Source: Ardenticatenaceae bacterium (lineage in GTDB: Bacteria; Chloroflexota; Anaerolineae; Promineifilales; Promineifilaceae). From it: a stretch of DNA of 64,000 nucleotides. Below are positions 1 through 8,629 of the stretch, piece after piece. The first letter of the stretch is position 1. Each line of letters starts with the position of its first letter. The stretch spans positions 31,011 to 95,010 of the forward strand of contig WYBM01000078.1 of NCBI GenBank assembly GCA_011525915.1, read 5' to 3'. A program made the position numbers and the translations under genes. The notes under the pieces are model-generated. The model was given only the letters and a program-made list of their open reading frames with translations, had not been told where the DNA came from and made no database searches.

Positions 1-1
1 G

Positions 2-664
2 ACAGAGGCAGACGTGTCTAACACTGCCTTTCCCTACATGCACGGGCAGGCCCTGACACTGGCAGGTGTGCCCTGCCGGGTGCTGCGCATCGGCTTTACC
101 GGGGAGTTGAGTTATGAGATTCACTGCCCGGCAGGGTATGGCCTGTATCTCTGGCAGGCTGTCATGGCGGCCGGGCAGGTATTTGGCATACGGCCGTTTG
201 GCGTGGAAGCGCAGCGCATTTTACGGCTGGAAAAAGGGCATATCATCGTCGGTCAGGATACTGACGCCCTTAGTGACCCCCTTGGCGCCGGCATGGCCTG
301 GGCGGTGAAGCTGGACAAGGCAGACTTTTTGGGCAAACGGGCCCTGACACGCCAGACGCACGACGGTCCCCCACAAAAATTGGTGGGCTTCAAGATGGTA
401 GACAGCACCATCGTGCCGGAGGAAGGGTTGCAAATTGTACGGCCGAACCCGGATATGCCCCTGGGTCTGGAAATCATTGGTTGGGTGACATCCAGCCGAT
501 ACAGTCCCACATTGGCGGAAGCGATTGGCCTTTGCTGGCTGCCAACGGCCGTGGCCGACCAGCCAGGTGCGCCATTTACCATTCGTCGACAGGGCAAACT
601 GATTGAGGCCCAGGTGCATCATGGCCCATTTTATGATCCAGAGGGGGAGCGGCTGCGAGCGTGA
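2..664 (+). CDS. GcvT/sarcosine oxidase alpha-type folate-binding protein, C-terminal part
   Basis: The reading frame is already open at the left edge, so this is the C-terminal part of a longer gene; the GTG at 14 lies inside the protein. The visible 220 residues have the GcvT fold signature: 'FTGELSYEI' near residue 30, then the 'GVEAQRILRLEKGH' helix and 'DPLGAGMAWAVKLDK'. This part binds tetrahydrofolate and takes up the one-carbon unit released when sarcosine, dimethylglycine or glycine is demethylated. It matches the C-terminal half of sarcosine oxidase alpha subunits as well as stand-alone aminomethyltransferases; the missing N-terminus would decide. A Nudix gene follows after 7 bases and a second GcvT-like gene after that, suggesting one operon. 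Confidence 0.8.
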   Translation, partial: TEADVSNTAFPYMHGQALTLAGVPCRVLRIGFTGELSYEIHCPAGYGLYLWQAVMAAGQVFGIRPFGVEAQRILRLEKGHIIVGQDTDALSDPLGAGMAWAVKLDKADFLGKRALTRQTHDGPPQKLVGFKMVDSTIVPEEGLQIVRPNPDMPLGLEIIGWVTSSRYSPTLAEAIGLCWLPTAVADQPGAPFTIRRQGKLIEAQVHHGPFYDPEGERLRA

Positions 665-671
665 GGTAGGC

Positions 672-1226
672 ATGAACGGAGATTTAGTGGCTTTCCTAAA
701 CGATCATGAACCCGTGACCGAAGCGTGGCCTGTGTGGGGCAACGGCCGTGTCCCTTTGCGTCAACACATCTATTTGAGCCCGGGATTTCCCCTGGACCAT
801 TATGTTTCCTCCGCCCGGGCTGTCCTCTTTCGGGGGGATGAAGTGATGGTGATCCTGGATCACAACCAGCAGCCGTATGTGGTTCCGGGCGGGCGACGCG
901 AGCTGGGGGAAAGCATAGAGGCCACGCTGCATCGTGAAGTGTTGGAAGAAACGGGTTGGCGTCTGGCACAAACCCGTTTCCTAGGGTTTGTACACTTCCG
1001 CCATTTAGGACCAAAACCAGAAATGTATCCTTACCCTTTCCCCGATTTTGTGCAAGTGGTTTACACGGCTGTGGCTGACACCTATCATGCTGAAGCTATA
1101 TGCTTTGATGATTATGTCACAAGAGCTCGTTTTTGCCCGTTGGCGGAAGTGTTCGCCATGAATTTGGAACCGGACCAGACTGTGCTGCTAACGGCAGCCT
1201 TAAAACAATACAAGGCCATGCGATGA
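672..1226 (+). CDS. Nudix hydrolase
   Basis: This 184-residue protein carries a complete Nudix box at residues 74-96: G74, five residues, E80, seven residues, then REVLEETGW. That is the Mg2+-binding helix that hydrolyses a nucleoside diphosphate linked to another group. The substrate cannot be read from the sequence. I start it at the ATG at 672, 7 bases after the preceding stop; an in-frame ATG at 603 would lie inside the upstream gene. It ends in an ATGA overlap with the next gene, so it sits between two GcvT-like genes in one transcript. Its role may be to clean up damaged nucleotides or folate/FAD derivatives, but that is inference. Confidence 0.85.
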   Translation: MNGDLVAFLNDHEPVTEAWPVWGNGRVPLRQHIYLSPGFPLDHYVSSARAVLFRGDEVMVILDHNQQPYVVPGGRRELGESIEATLHREVLEETGWRLAQTRFLGFVHFRHLGPKPEMYPYPFPDFVQVVYTAVADTYHAEAICFDDYVTRARFCPLAEVFAMNLEPDQTVLLTAALKQYKAMR

Positions 1227-1918
1227 ATAAACCCGTTAAACTCTCTGCCATTCACCATGCCGAGGAAAAGTGGCAGGGGCAATTTATGGCGCAGCTGGGT
1301 TGGCAGGTGGTCCAGATGTTTAGCTCAGTGGAACTGGAAACGGCCGTGGCCCGCCAATCTGTGGCCGTGTGTGAGCAATCGCATAACGGTAAAATACGTG
1401 TGGAAGGGCCAAGCGCGGGGCGGCTGCTTCACGTTGGTGAACTGGCCGTTCATGCGGGCCAACAGACCAAACACGGGCACGTTTACCGGCTGCGGCCAGA
1501 TTTGTATTTTGTCCATATAGGGGTAAAAAGTGACGGGCACACGCCTGCACTAAACGTAGACGAAGTGGCCTTGACTTTGGCTCAAGACGCCCAGACTAAC
1601 CCTGACCTCATCACTGTGACTGATGTAACACATGGCCTTGCCGAACTCTGGCTGGTTGGTCCTCGCAGTGCCGAACTACTGAGCCGTTTGTGTGGTCTGG
1701 ACTTTCATAACAGCCGCTTCCCCAACGGGGCAGCCAAACAGAGCAGTGTGGCTAAAACTGCGCAGCTTATTATTCGCCATGACCAGGGTGATGTACCGGC
1801 TTATGCCCTTATTGGCCCCCGGTCACTGGGCGCTTACCTGTGGCAGACAATTATGCAAGCTGGCAGCGATCTGGCAGTTCAACCCATTGGGCAAGCCGCG
1901 TTAGAACAGCTTCCATAA
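1223..1918 (+). CDS. GcvT-like / sarcosine oxidase gamma-type protein
   Basis: This 231-residue protein resembles sarcosine oxidase gamma subunits and the N-terminal half of GcvT-fold proteins. Visible are the 'VTDVTHGLAELWLVGPRSAELLSRLCGLD' segment (a D-(V/L)-(S/T)-x-G-x-(A/G) pattern before a GP(R/K) turn) and a C-terminal 'GPRSLGAYLWQTIMQAG' stretch. In heterotetrameric sarcosine oxidase the gamma subunit helps form the folate-side chamber. The start is the ATG overlapping the Nudix stop (ATGA). No zinc-binding delta subunit is visible. The FAD oxidoreductases further right could supply the beta-type partner, although an AraC gene and a deacylase gene intervene. Confidence 0.7.
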   Translation: MNKPVKLSAIHHAEEKWQGQFMAQLGWQVVQMFSSVELETAVARQSVAVCEQSHNGKIRVEGPSAGRLLHVGELAVHAGQQTKHGHVYRLRPDLYFVHIGVKSDGHTPALNVDEVALTLAQDAQTNPDLITVTDVTHGLAELWLVGPRSAELLSRLCGLDFHNSRFPNGAAKQSSVAKTAQLIIRHDQGDVPAYALIGPRSLGAYLWQTIMQAGSDLAVQPIGQAALEQLP

Positions 1919-1927
1919 GAAGACGGC

Positions 1928-2167
1928 TCAATGGGGTTTTACCGCCTTTTCTTGAATGCGGGTGAACTCTTTCCAGGCGCGGTTAAATGCGCGCACCTGC
2001 TCCCAGGTGCCATGCCGGGTAATGAGGTCGGCCCATTTTTTGTGTTCGTCAAATTTCCTGCGGGGGGGGCGGTAGTTGCTGGGATCTATGCTGGCCAGGG
2101 CACGGGCTAATTCACCCACCTGGTCCGAACGCTGCGCCTGGCGCGCAATCCAGTTCTCAAATGTCAA
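1928..2167 (-). CDS. Small hypothetical protein, TTG start
   Basis: This is a 79-residue, highly charged, all-helical-looking protein with no signal peptide or membrane segment. I do not recognise a family with confidence. The sequence begins 'MTFENWIARQAQRSDQVGEL' and ends in a Trp/Arg/Lys-rich helix, a style seen in small SAM-like or YozE-like proteins. The start is a TTG, supported by an AAAGGAGT ribosome binding site at 2173-2180 five bases upstream. It is convergent with the GcvT-like gene, with only 9 bases between the two stops. Confidence 0.6.
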   Translation of the reverse strand: MTFENWIARQAQRSDQVGELARALASIDPSNYRPPRRKFDEHKKWADLITRHGTWEQVRAFNRAWKEFTRIQEKAVKPH

Positions 2168-2289
2168 AATACACTCCTTTTCTAAAGGTAGTTCACTCCT
2201 TTTATCTTAGAACAAGAAAGGCCTGAACGCAACCTGACCGCAAAGATTAAGCAGGGATTGGATACGAATATGTAGCGTTAGCCTGGTCA

Positions 2290-3225
2290 TTACTGGCCAG
2301 AATCCGGGCCCATCGCGGCCCCATCTTGCGCATACTGACTGGGAGAAATGCCCGTGACCTGCTTAAAGACGCGGGAAAAGTAGCGAGGATCATGAAAGCC
2401 CACCTGCAAAGCTACCTGAGAGACAATGAGATTACCCTGTTGTAACAGCCGCCGCGCCTCATCCATGCGGCAGCGTGTATGAAACTGCTGCGGGGACTCA
2501 CCAACCCACTTCTCAAATAAAGCGCGTAGATGAGATTGGCTCAGGCCCACGGCCGTGGCCGTTAAGGCCGCATCATAGGGTGTGGTAACGTTTTCACGCA
2601 GGTAGGTAAGGGCATTGCGCACCGCTTCCGGGTACGGTGAGGCTGCCCGGCCGTGGGGTGATGACCGTTCCCTGACGCGGGCTAATAGTTCATAAAAGAC
2701 GCCCACCGCCCGCAGCGCATAACCCGGTTTGCCCAGGATCAGAATCTCCCGAATCTCCATGTACCGGGCTTCTAGTTCAGCATCAAAACCTCGTGTCAGC
2801 CAATGCACCTGGTCTGGCTGGCCCAGGAGTAGCGGCCAAAAGTGGGGAATGGCAAACCAGTGGTAACGAATGACACCCTGGCTGTAGTAACGAAAAGGCA
2901 CCCCCACGGGCATAGCCATTACATCGCCGGGAGAGACGGCCGTACGCTGCCCATTTACCTCCATGACGGCGGCGCCATCCAGGTGAAAATAAAATTGTGA
3001 TGACTGTGGGTGATGCTGCTGTGATGCTTCGTAGCCGCCCGGTTGGGTATGGAACTCACCTGCCCGCTCGATCCAAAAATCCAGGGCCAGTCCTTCGGCC
3101 GTACCGTAGCCTACACGCCAGTAAGCGTAGCGCAGCGGCCGCAGCCCCTGGTTGGTGCCCCCCGCCATTGGTCGCTTGGGCATCTGTTTCATCGTTTCAT
3201 CCACACAATCCGGCAAATCTTCCAC
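2290..3225 (-). CDS. AraC-family transcriptional regulator with cupin sensor domain
   Basis: This 311-residue regulator has an N-terminal cupin-like ligand domain (about residues 30-150, with 'FYFHLDGAAVMEVNGQR' and 'VSPGDVMAMPVGVPF'). The C-terminal double helix-turn-helix of the AraC/XylS family spans about residues 205-305: 'AVGLSQSHLRALFEKWVG' is the first and 'VALQVGFHDPRYFSRVFK' with 'GISPSQYAQ' the second. It should bind DNA near catabolic genes in response to a small molecule. The start used is a GTG; an internal ATG at 3192 is possible and neither has a strong ribosome binding site. It reads away from the deacylase gene, so it may act on the shared gap or on the amine-oxidation genes. 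Confidence 0.88.
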   Translation of the reverse strand: MEDLPDCVDETMKQMPKRPMAGGTNQGLRPLRYAYWRVGYGTAEGLALDFWIERAGEFHTQPGGYEASQQHHPQSSQFYFHLDGAAVMEVNGQRTAVSPGDVMAMPVGVPFRYYSQGVIRYHWFAIPHFWPLLLGQPDQVHWLTRGFDAELEARYMEIREILILGKPGYALRAVGVFYELLARVRERSSPHGRAASPYPEAVRNALTYLRENVTTPYDAALTATAVGLSQSHLRALFEKWVGESPQQFHTRCRMDEARRLLQQGNLIVSQVALQVGFHDPRYFSRVFKQVTGISPSQYAQDGAAMGPDSGQ

Positions 3226-3310
3226 CCATTGTAAAGGGGTCGTGGCGTATTATTCAAGTGACAGTTACTGGTAAAGTTTGTGGACACCAGGCACTGTCCT
3301 TGATAACCCG

Positions 3311-3799
3311 ATGCAGACTAAAATCACGAACCTGCTTGATGACCACAACGTACCCTACACGCTGCTGCCACACAGTGAGCCCGTTTTTACCATTAAAACG
3401 GCCGCAGCCCAACGCGGCGTTGTGGCTGAAGAGATGGTCAAATCACTCTTGCTGCGTGAAAAGACGGGCCAGCAGCGCTACGTCATGGCCTGTGTGCTGG
3501 GGCATGACCAGCTTGACCCCAAAGCAGTGCGGGCCACACTGGGTGAAGCATCATGGCGGCGCCTGGCGTTTGCCTCTGGCCAGGAGATTACGGCCGTGAC
3601 CGGTTTTGTCCAGGGTGCCGTGGCTCCCCTCTGCCTGCCAGATAATGTGCCCGTCATCTTCGACGCCGCCATTGCCCGCTGCCGGCTGGTTAACATCAGC
3701 AGTGGTGACCCCATGGCCGGGCTGGAACTCCAGCCGCAAGCGTTGATTCGTTTAGCCAACGCCCGCCTGGCCCCTATTGCCGCTGGCGAACATAGATAG
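3311..3799 (+). CDS. YbaK/EbsC-family aminoacyl-tRNA deacylase
   Basis: This 162-residue single-domain protein belongs to the YbaK/ProX family, which hydrolyses mischarged aminoacyl-tRNAs such as Cys- or Ala-tRNA(Pro) in trans. Visible family features are 'EPVFTIKTAAAQRGV' followed by 'MVKSLLLRE', which holds the conserved lysine, then 'QEITAVTGFVQGAVAPLCL' (the G-x-V-x-P-(F/L) loop) and 'VINISSGDPMAGLELQP'-like C-terminal strand residues. I start it at the ATG at 3311; a longer GTG-type start upstream adds residues outside the domain. It lies between the AraC gene and the first FAD oxidoreductase, with no obvious functional link. Confidence 0.82.
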   Translation: MQTKITNLLDDHNVPYTLLPHSEPVFTIKTAAAQRGVVAEEMVKSLLLREKTGQQRYVMACVLGHDQLDPKAVRATLGEASWRRLAFASGQEITAVTGFVQGAVAPLCLPDNVPVIFDAAIARCRLVNISSGDPMAGLELQPQALIRLANARLAPIAAGEHR

Positions 3800-3877
3800 A
3801 TGACGGGCAGCCAGTATCTATGCCCAATGTTCAGAAATAGGTTTTTACCGACAGTAAAATGAAAAGGAGAGTGAAAG

Positions 3878-5191
3878 ATGGGTTTACCACAACAGGTTGA
3901 GTACCTCATTATCGGCGCGGGGGTGCATGGGTTATCTACCGCCTACCACCTGAGCAAATACCTCAAAGAAAAAGGGCAGGGCGGTGGCGCCGATGTGCTG
4001 GTTGTCGAAAAGAGCAGCATTGCTGCGGGTGCATCCGGGGTGGCCTGCGGTAACGTACGCTGCAACTATTATCAGGAGCCGATGACCCGCCTGATGATCC
4101 ATTGTATGGACATTTGGGAATCTGACCCGGACACCTTCGCTTACAATGCTGTTGGCTACCTCACAGCTTCTTTTGCGCCTATGGCTGCGGGGCTGGCGGC
4201 TGTGTATCAGCGTCACCAATCGTTGGGCTACCCGTCCCACTTTATTGAAGGTGAAAAGCACGTCAAAAAATATATGCAGGGCATTTTCTACGACTGGCAG
4301 GCAGAAAAATTGGAGGTGGTACTGCATGAGCATCGCGGCGGCCATGCCTGGAGCAAACAGGCCATACATGGCCTGGCCATTAAAGCTGAACAGGAAGATG
4401 CACAGGTGATGACCGGGGTGACGGTAACGGGGTTTGAGATAGCAGGGGATGGCTCGGTCACGGCCGTGCATACCGATGTGGGCGTCATTCAGGTGGGCCA
4501 TGTCATTGTGGCGGTTGGGCCCTGGATCAAGACGTTGTGGGGCATGCTTGACCTGCCTCAAGAAGTGGCCAGCCCTCACCACGCTGCTGACATGATGGAA
4601 CTGTGGCGCTTCCTGGCCTTACAAGAAGGGGAGATCGAGGTTAACCCCTACATTCACATTACCAACAATGGCCAGCGCCCACCGCTGGTGCACGTTGACA
4701 GTGACGTGCCGTTGTATGGTGAAGACGGCCGTTTGGTTTGGGACCAGCCCTGGGGTATCTATTTTAAACGTGACAAACATGCTGTGCAGGGGGGGGCAGT
4801 GCCCTTAGACGTCGGCAGCGAATGCCATATTGATCCTTATGGTGCACGCAGCCCATTTTACTGTGTTGGTGATGACTTCTACGATCTGTGGGCAGCGTCA
4901 TTGGCTCACTGCATGAAACGGTTTCAAGGGATGCGCCCTTATGCCAGTACCCGGCCGTCTGGCGGTGTGGGTGCTTTCTCGGCTGATAACTTCCCGGTCT
5001 TCGACTTCATGCGCCCCAACGTCTATGTCATTGCTGACAGCAATCATGGGTTTAAGATGATTGGCGTGGGTGAACAGGTGGCGCGCATCCTTACGGGCGA
5101 AAGCAGTGAGCTGTTGGCTCCCTTTGCCTTCAGCCGTTTCGCCGCCCAAAAACCGCTGCCCAAATCCAATGCCCCATTCCCCTGGATGTAA
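3878..5191 (+). CDS. FAD-dependent amine oxidoreductase (DAO / sarcosine oxidase beta-like), copy 1
   Basis: This 437-residue protein belongs to the D-amino acid oxidase / sarcosine oxidase beta superfamily. The N-terminal Rossmann motif is 'YLIIGAGVHGLSTAYHL' (GxGxxG) at residues 7-23, followed by 'VVEKSSIAAGASGVACGNVR'. The C-terminal 'SGGVGAFSADNFPVFD' and 'IADSNHGFKMIGVGEQVA' form the second FAD-binding part. It should oxidise an N-methyl or secondary amine. An AAAAGGAG ribosome binding site precedes the ATG. It is a clear paralogue of the leftward gene at 14643-15974: both end in a 'KSN(A/S)xxPW' tail. A second FAD oxidoreductase follows after 38 bases, probably in the same transcript. 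The exact substrate is unknown. Confidence 0.85.
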   Translation: MGLPQQVEYLIIGAGVHGLSTAYHLSKYLKEKGQGGGADVLVVEKSSIAAGASGVACGNVRCNYYQEPMTRLMIHCMDIWESDPDTFAYNAVGYLTASFAPMAAGLAAVYQRHQSLGYPSHFIEGEKHVKKYMQGIFYDWQAEKLEVVLHEHRGGHAWSKQAIHGLAIKAEQEDAQVMTGVTVTGFEIAGDGSVTAVHTDVGVIQVGHVIVAVGPWIKTLWGMLDLPQEVASPHHAADMMELWRFLALQEGEIEVNPYIHITNNGQRPPLVHVDSDVPLYGEDGRLVWDQPWGIYFKRDKHAVQGGAVPLDVGSECHIDPYGARSPFYCVGDDFYDLWAASLAHCMKRFQGMRPYASTRPSGGVGAFSADNFPVFDFMRPNVYVIADSNHGFKMIGVGEQVARILTGESSELLAPFAFSRFAAQKPLPKSNAPFPWM

Positions 5192-5229
5192 CCTTCGTGG
5201 TACACTCAGTTCTCTATGAGGAGTGACAG

Positions 5230-6402
5230 ATGGTAATGATAACCGACATCATCATTATCGGTGGTGGGGTAATAGGGTGCAGCACGGCGTATAATCTGGC
5301 AAAACTAGGGGCACAGCGTGTGGTGCTGCTGGAACGGGGCGATCTTTGTTCTGGCGGTACGGCTAAATCTTGTGCCATCGTGCGCACGCACTACTCCATT
5401 GAGAGCAACCTGATCCATGCCGTGGAGAGCTTGAAGATTTTTGCCAGCTTTGCTGACATGGTAGGGGGCGACGTCGGTTTTCACCGCACTGGCTACCTCA
5501 TCGTGGGGCCAGAGACACACAGGCAGCCCATGGAAGCGGTTTTCCGTAAACAGCGTGAGCACGGCATTGACACGGCCGTCCTCACCCCGGCCGAAGCGCG
5601 TAAAATTCACCCCCTGCTCAATGTTGATGATGTGGGCGTGATTGGCTACGATAGTTTCACCGGCTATGCTGACCCGTACCTGACAACCACGACGTATGCC
5701 CGGCGGGCGAAAGAGTTGGGGGTGCGGGTTTATACAGACACGGCCGTGACTGGTCTTGCCCTGCATGATGACCACAAAACAGTTCACACCCACCAGGGTG
5801 ACTTTGCCGCTCCGGTGATTATTATGGCCGTTGGCCCCTGGACGTATCAGTTGGGCTGTATGATCGGCGTAGATTTCCCCTACGAAAACAGTCGCCATAA
5901 AGTTATCACGTTGAAGATCGCGGAACCGTACCGCCTCGATTGGCCTATCGTCAAAGATTTAACCACGCCCACCAAAATTTACTTCCGGCCAGAGACGGGC
6001 GGGGTGGTGCTGCTGGGCACAGGTGATCATGGTGACCCTATTGAAGACCCAGACAGTTTGCGTGATGAGATAGATGACGCGCACATTGAGCACATGGCGG
6101 CGCTTATCGCCCACCGCATGCCCCCCTTTGCCGAAGCTGACATCACGGCTGGTTGGACCGGCCCTTATGACATCACCCCAGATTGGAACCCCATCGTGGG
6201 TGAAGTGCCGGGGTACAAAGGGCTGTATGTCGCTGTGGGCTTCAGTGGGCATGGCTTTAAGCTGGCCCCCACCATGGGCGAAGGGCTGGCGCAGACAGTA
6301 CTGGGCCAGGAACCACGAGTACCCATGGCCCCCTATGCCATGAGCCGTTTTGTGGAAGGTAAACCACTGTATGGATCTTACGGCATTGGTTCCATTTCGT
6401 AA
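5230..6402 (+). CDS. FAD-dependent amine oxidoreductase (sarcosine oxidase beta-like), copy 2
   Basis: This 390-residue member of the DAO family is of normal length for monomeric sarcosine oxidase, sarcosine oxidase beta or DadA-like enzymes. The FAD motif 'IIIIGGGVIGCSTAYNLAKLG' spans about residues 6-26, followed by 'VVLLERGDLCSGGTAKS' and 'IVRTHYS'. Near the C-terminus 'GWTGPYDITPDWNPIVGEVPG' and 'VAVGFSGHGFKLAPTMGEGLA' match the substrate- and FAD-contact loops of sarcosine-oxidase-beta-type proteins. A GAGGAG ribosome binding site sits six bases before the ATG. It is less similar to copies 1 and 3 than those are to each other, so it may act on a different step, such as sarcosine after dimethylglycine. 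That is inference. Confidence 0.87.
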   Translation: MVMITDIIIIGGGVIGCSTAYNLAKLGAQRVVLLERGDLCSGGTAKSCAIVRTHYSIESNLIHAVESLKIFASFADMVGGDVGFHRTGYLIVGPETHRQPMEAVFRKQREHGIDTAVLTPAEARKIHPLLNVDDVGVIGYDSFTGYADPYLTTTTYARRAKELGVRVYTDTAVTGLALHDDHKTVHTHQGDFAAPVIIMAVGPWTYQLGCMIGVDFPYENSRHKVITLKIAEPYRLDWPIVKDLTTPTKIYFRPETGGVVLLGTGDHGDPIEDPDSLRDEIDDAHIEHMAALIAHRMPPFAEADITAGWTGPYDITPDWNPIVGEVPGYKGLYVAVGFSGHGFKLAPTMGEGLAQTVLGQEPRVPMAPYAMSRFVEGKPLYGSYGIGSIS

Positions 6403-7315
6403 CGGGCGCGTGGGCACGGCCGTGTCTCGTATTCCAGTTGGCTGGGTGATTGCCCTCACGTCAACGGTCTGTTTTAGCGTGGCTCCACCCATTGCCCGTG
6501 GGGCGATTGTGGCGGGCCTGGCGCCTACGGCCGTGTTGATGGGGCGCATGGTCATTGCCCTGGTCTTGTTGGGCGGTTTTATTCTCCTGGTTTCACCGGA
6601 CCGGTTCCGTATTGATCGCCAACGAGGCCTGATTGCCGTGAGTGCCGGCATGATCAATGGCCTCGGATTCCTCACCTTTTTTGCCTCCCTGGCCCGCCTG
6701 GATGCGGCTATCGCCTCTATGATTTACACCGTCAGCCCTCTGGTCGTTTTGGGTTTGCTGGCGCTGCGTGGTGAGCGGTTAACCAGGCGCCATCTGGTAC
6801 GGCTGGCACTGGGCATTGGCGGCGTTTATCTGCTGATTGGGCCAGGGGGGGAAGTGGATTATGTCGGTGTCGTTCTTGTCTTTATCACCATTGTCACCTT
6901 TTCCCTGCACCTGGTCATGGTGCAGTGGTATCTACCCGGCGTACCGGCGCGAACGGTGACATTGTATATTAACCTGGGAGTGACGGTTGTGTGCCTGATC
7001 GGCTGGCAGGCGGTGGGGCGCCCGTGGCAAGCTCCTGGTGTCACGGGCTGGGCCTCGATTCTGGCGTTGGCTGTTGTCTCTACCTTTCTGGCGCGGCTGC
7101 TGCTCTTTGCCGGGGTGCGCCGCCTGGGCAGCGGCCAGATCGCCCTGCTGTCGCCGTTGGAAACGCTGCTTACTATTATTTGGGCATTTCTGTTCTTGGG
7201 TGAACGCATGACGGTGGTACAGTGGGCAGGTGGCCTGTTCATTCTCCTGAGCATGGTGTTAGCTGCCCGCCGCTTGCGCCTGACCCGCCGCTGGCGGCCA
7301 TGGCCCTGGCTGTAG
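6371..7315 (+). CDS. EamA/DMT-family transporter
   Basis: This protein of about 314 residues has ten predicted membrane helices in two EamA halves; the second half repeats the pattern and ends 'LLSPLETLLTIIWAFLFLGERMTVVQWAGGLFILLSMVL', the hallmark tail of drug/metabolite transporters. These proteins usually export amino acids, amines or other small metabolites. The start is uncertain. The ATG at 6371 overlaps the oxidoreductase gene by 32 bases with a distant GGAAGG. A GTG at 6410, just after that stop, would make a protein starting at 'VGTAVSRIP'. The overlap implies co-transcription with the amine oxidoreductases. Confidence 0.85.
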   Translation: MDLTALVPFRNGRVGTAVSRIPVGWVIALTSTVCFSVAPPIARGAIVAGLAPTAVLMGRMVIALVLLGGFILLVSPDRFRIDRQRGLIAVSAGMINGLGFLTFFASLARLDAAIASMIYTVSPLVVLGLLALRGERLTRRHLVRLALGIGGVYLLIGPGGEVDYVGVVLVFITIVTFSLHLVMVQWYLPGVPARTVTLYINLGVTVVCLIGWQAVGRPWQAPGVTGWASILALAVVSTFLARLLLFAGVRRLGSGQIALLSPLETLLTIIWAFLFLGERMTVVQWAGGLFILLSMVLAARRLRLTRRWRPWPWL

Positions 7316-7329
7316 GTTTACCCAAGAGG

Positions 7330-7404
7330 CGCTGCTATTCAGTATTCAGTAGCCAGTATTCAGTGGCCAGTGAAACCACTGAATACTGAACACTGAATAC
7401 TGAT
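7330..7404. repeat. Intergenic palindromic CAGTATTCAGT array
   Basis: Several copies of CAGTATTCAGT and its complement ACTGAATACTG are arranged head-to-head, so the stretch can fold into a long hairpin around an AAAC centre. It fills the gap between the EamA gene and the iron alcohol dehydrogenase. Related arrays occur at 37374-37466, 38615-38657, 42262-42328 and 55937-55996. Confidence 0.8.
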
Positions 7405-7420
7405 GACTGTGAGGAGGGTT

Positions 7421-8599
7421 ATGCAAACGTCAACCTATCTCTGGCCGGGAACTGTACATTTTGGTTTTGGCGCTGCCGGGCTGGTAGGGCAGGAGAGTCA
7501 GGCACGCGGAGCGACATCGGCTTTTATTATTGTCGATCCGGGGGTCATGAAGGCCGGGCTGCTGGATGTGGTGTTAGATTCGCTCTACGCTGTTAACGTC
7601 ATCTTTTCCATTTATGACAAAGTGGTGCCCAATCCTGATGTGGAGTCAGTGCAACTGGCGGCCAAAGCTTATCGCGAGAGCAAAGCCCACATATTGATTG
7701 GTGTAGGCGGTGGCAGTGCGCTGGACATGGCCAAAGCGGTCAAGCTCATGGTGGGTGGCCCTGCTTCGGCTACGGTGTGGGATTATGCCACCAGGTTGGG
7801 TGATGACCGACGGCCGTACCCACCCGCGTCTAAAATGCCTACCACCATTGCCATTCCCACCACGGCCGGTACAGGCGCGGAAGTGACCCCGTGGGCGGTG
7901 ATTACCCGAGGCGAAGATCAGTTGAAGTTTGGTGTGGGTGATGCCACTACCTTCCCAGACGTGGCCCTGGTTGACCCCACCCTGACGCTGACCCTGCCCC
8001 CTTTTCTCACGGCGGCCACGGGCATGGACGCCCTCTCCCATCTCATTGAAGCGTACGTTTCCACCAACCACAACCCTCTCTTGGATCCCATGATTGTGTA
8101 TGGCATCGAGCTGGTGGCGCGTAGTTTGCGCCCGGCCGTGGCCCATGGCAATAACCCGCAGGCCCGCGCCGACATGATGCAGGCCTCGCTCATAGGCGGC
8201 ATTGCTATCAGTTCCAAATGGCTGGGGGCGTGCCATTCACTGGCGCACCCGCTGTCTGGGCTGGCCGGGGTGCATCACGGGTTGGCCTGTGGCCTCATGC
8301 TGCCGCACCAGATGGCGTACAGTCTGCCAGGGGCACTGGCGCGGTACGCCGCCGTGGCCGATGCGCTGCGAGGGGAGAGTGTAAAGGGTGGGGTGCGGGA
8401 ACGGGCGTTGGCCGCGGTCACGGCCGTGACGGATCTGCTGCAAGACATCGCCCTGCCCACCCGCCTGCGTGATGTGGGTGTCACCGAAGACCTCATCCCC
8501 GCCCTGGCCAAAGCGGCCATCACCGACCTCAACTGGTGGACCAACCCCCGTACCGTCAGTGAAGAGGTGATGGCTGCGTTGTATGAGGCAGCTTTATAG
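7421..8599 (+). CDS. Iron-containing alcohol dehydrogenase
   Basis: This 392-residue protein is a group III metal-dependent alcohol dehydrogenase. It has the NAD(P)-binding 'GVGGGSALDMAKAV' near residue 95 and 'IPTTAGTGAEVTPWAVI' near residue 147. The Fe-binding region 'GMDALSHLIEAYVSTNHNP' is followed by 'HSLAHPLSGLAGVHHGLACGLMLPH', which supplies the histidine ligands. I start it at the ATG at 7421 because GAGGAGGG lies directly in front. An in-frame ATG at 7403 falls inside the repeat array. The substrate may be a short alcohol, or an aldehyde released by amine demethylation. Confidence 0.9.
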   Translation: MQTSTYLWPGTVHFGFGAAGLVGQESQARGATSAFIIVDPGVMKAGLLDVVLDSLYAVNVIFSIYDKVVPNPDVESVQLAAKAYRESKAHILIGVGGGSALDMAKAVKLMVGGPASATVWDYATRLGDDRRPYPPASKMPTTIAIPTTAGTGAEVTPWAVITRGEDQLKFGVGDATTFPDVALVDPTLTLTLPPFLTAATGMDALSHLIEAYVSTNHNPLLDPMIVYGIELVARSLRPAVAHGNNPQARADMMQASLIGGIAISSKWLGACHSLAHPLSGLAGVHHGLACGLMLPHQMAYSLPGALARYAAVADALRGESVKGGVRERALAAVTAVTDLLQDIALPTRLRDVGVTEDLIPALAKAAITDLNWWTNPRTVSEEVMAALYEAAL

Positions 8600-8629
8600 T
8601 TTCAGGGGCAGCTATTGGGATACAAAATC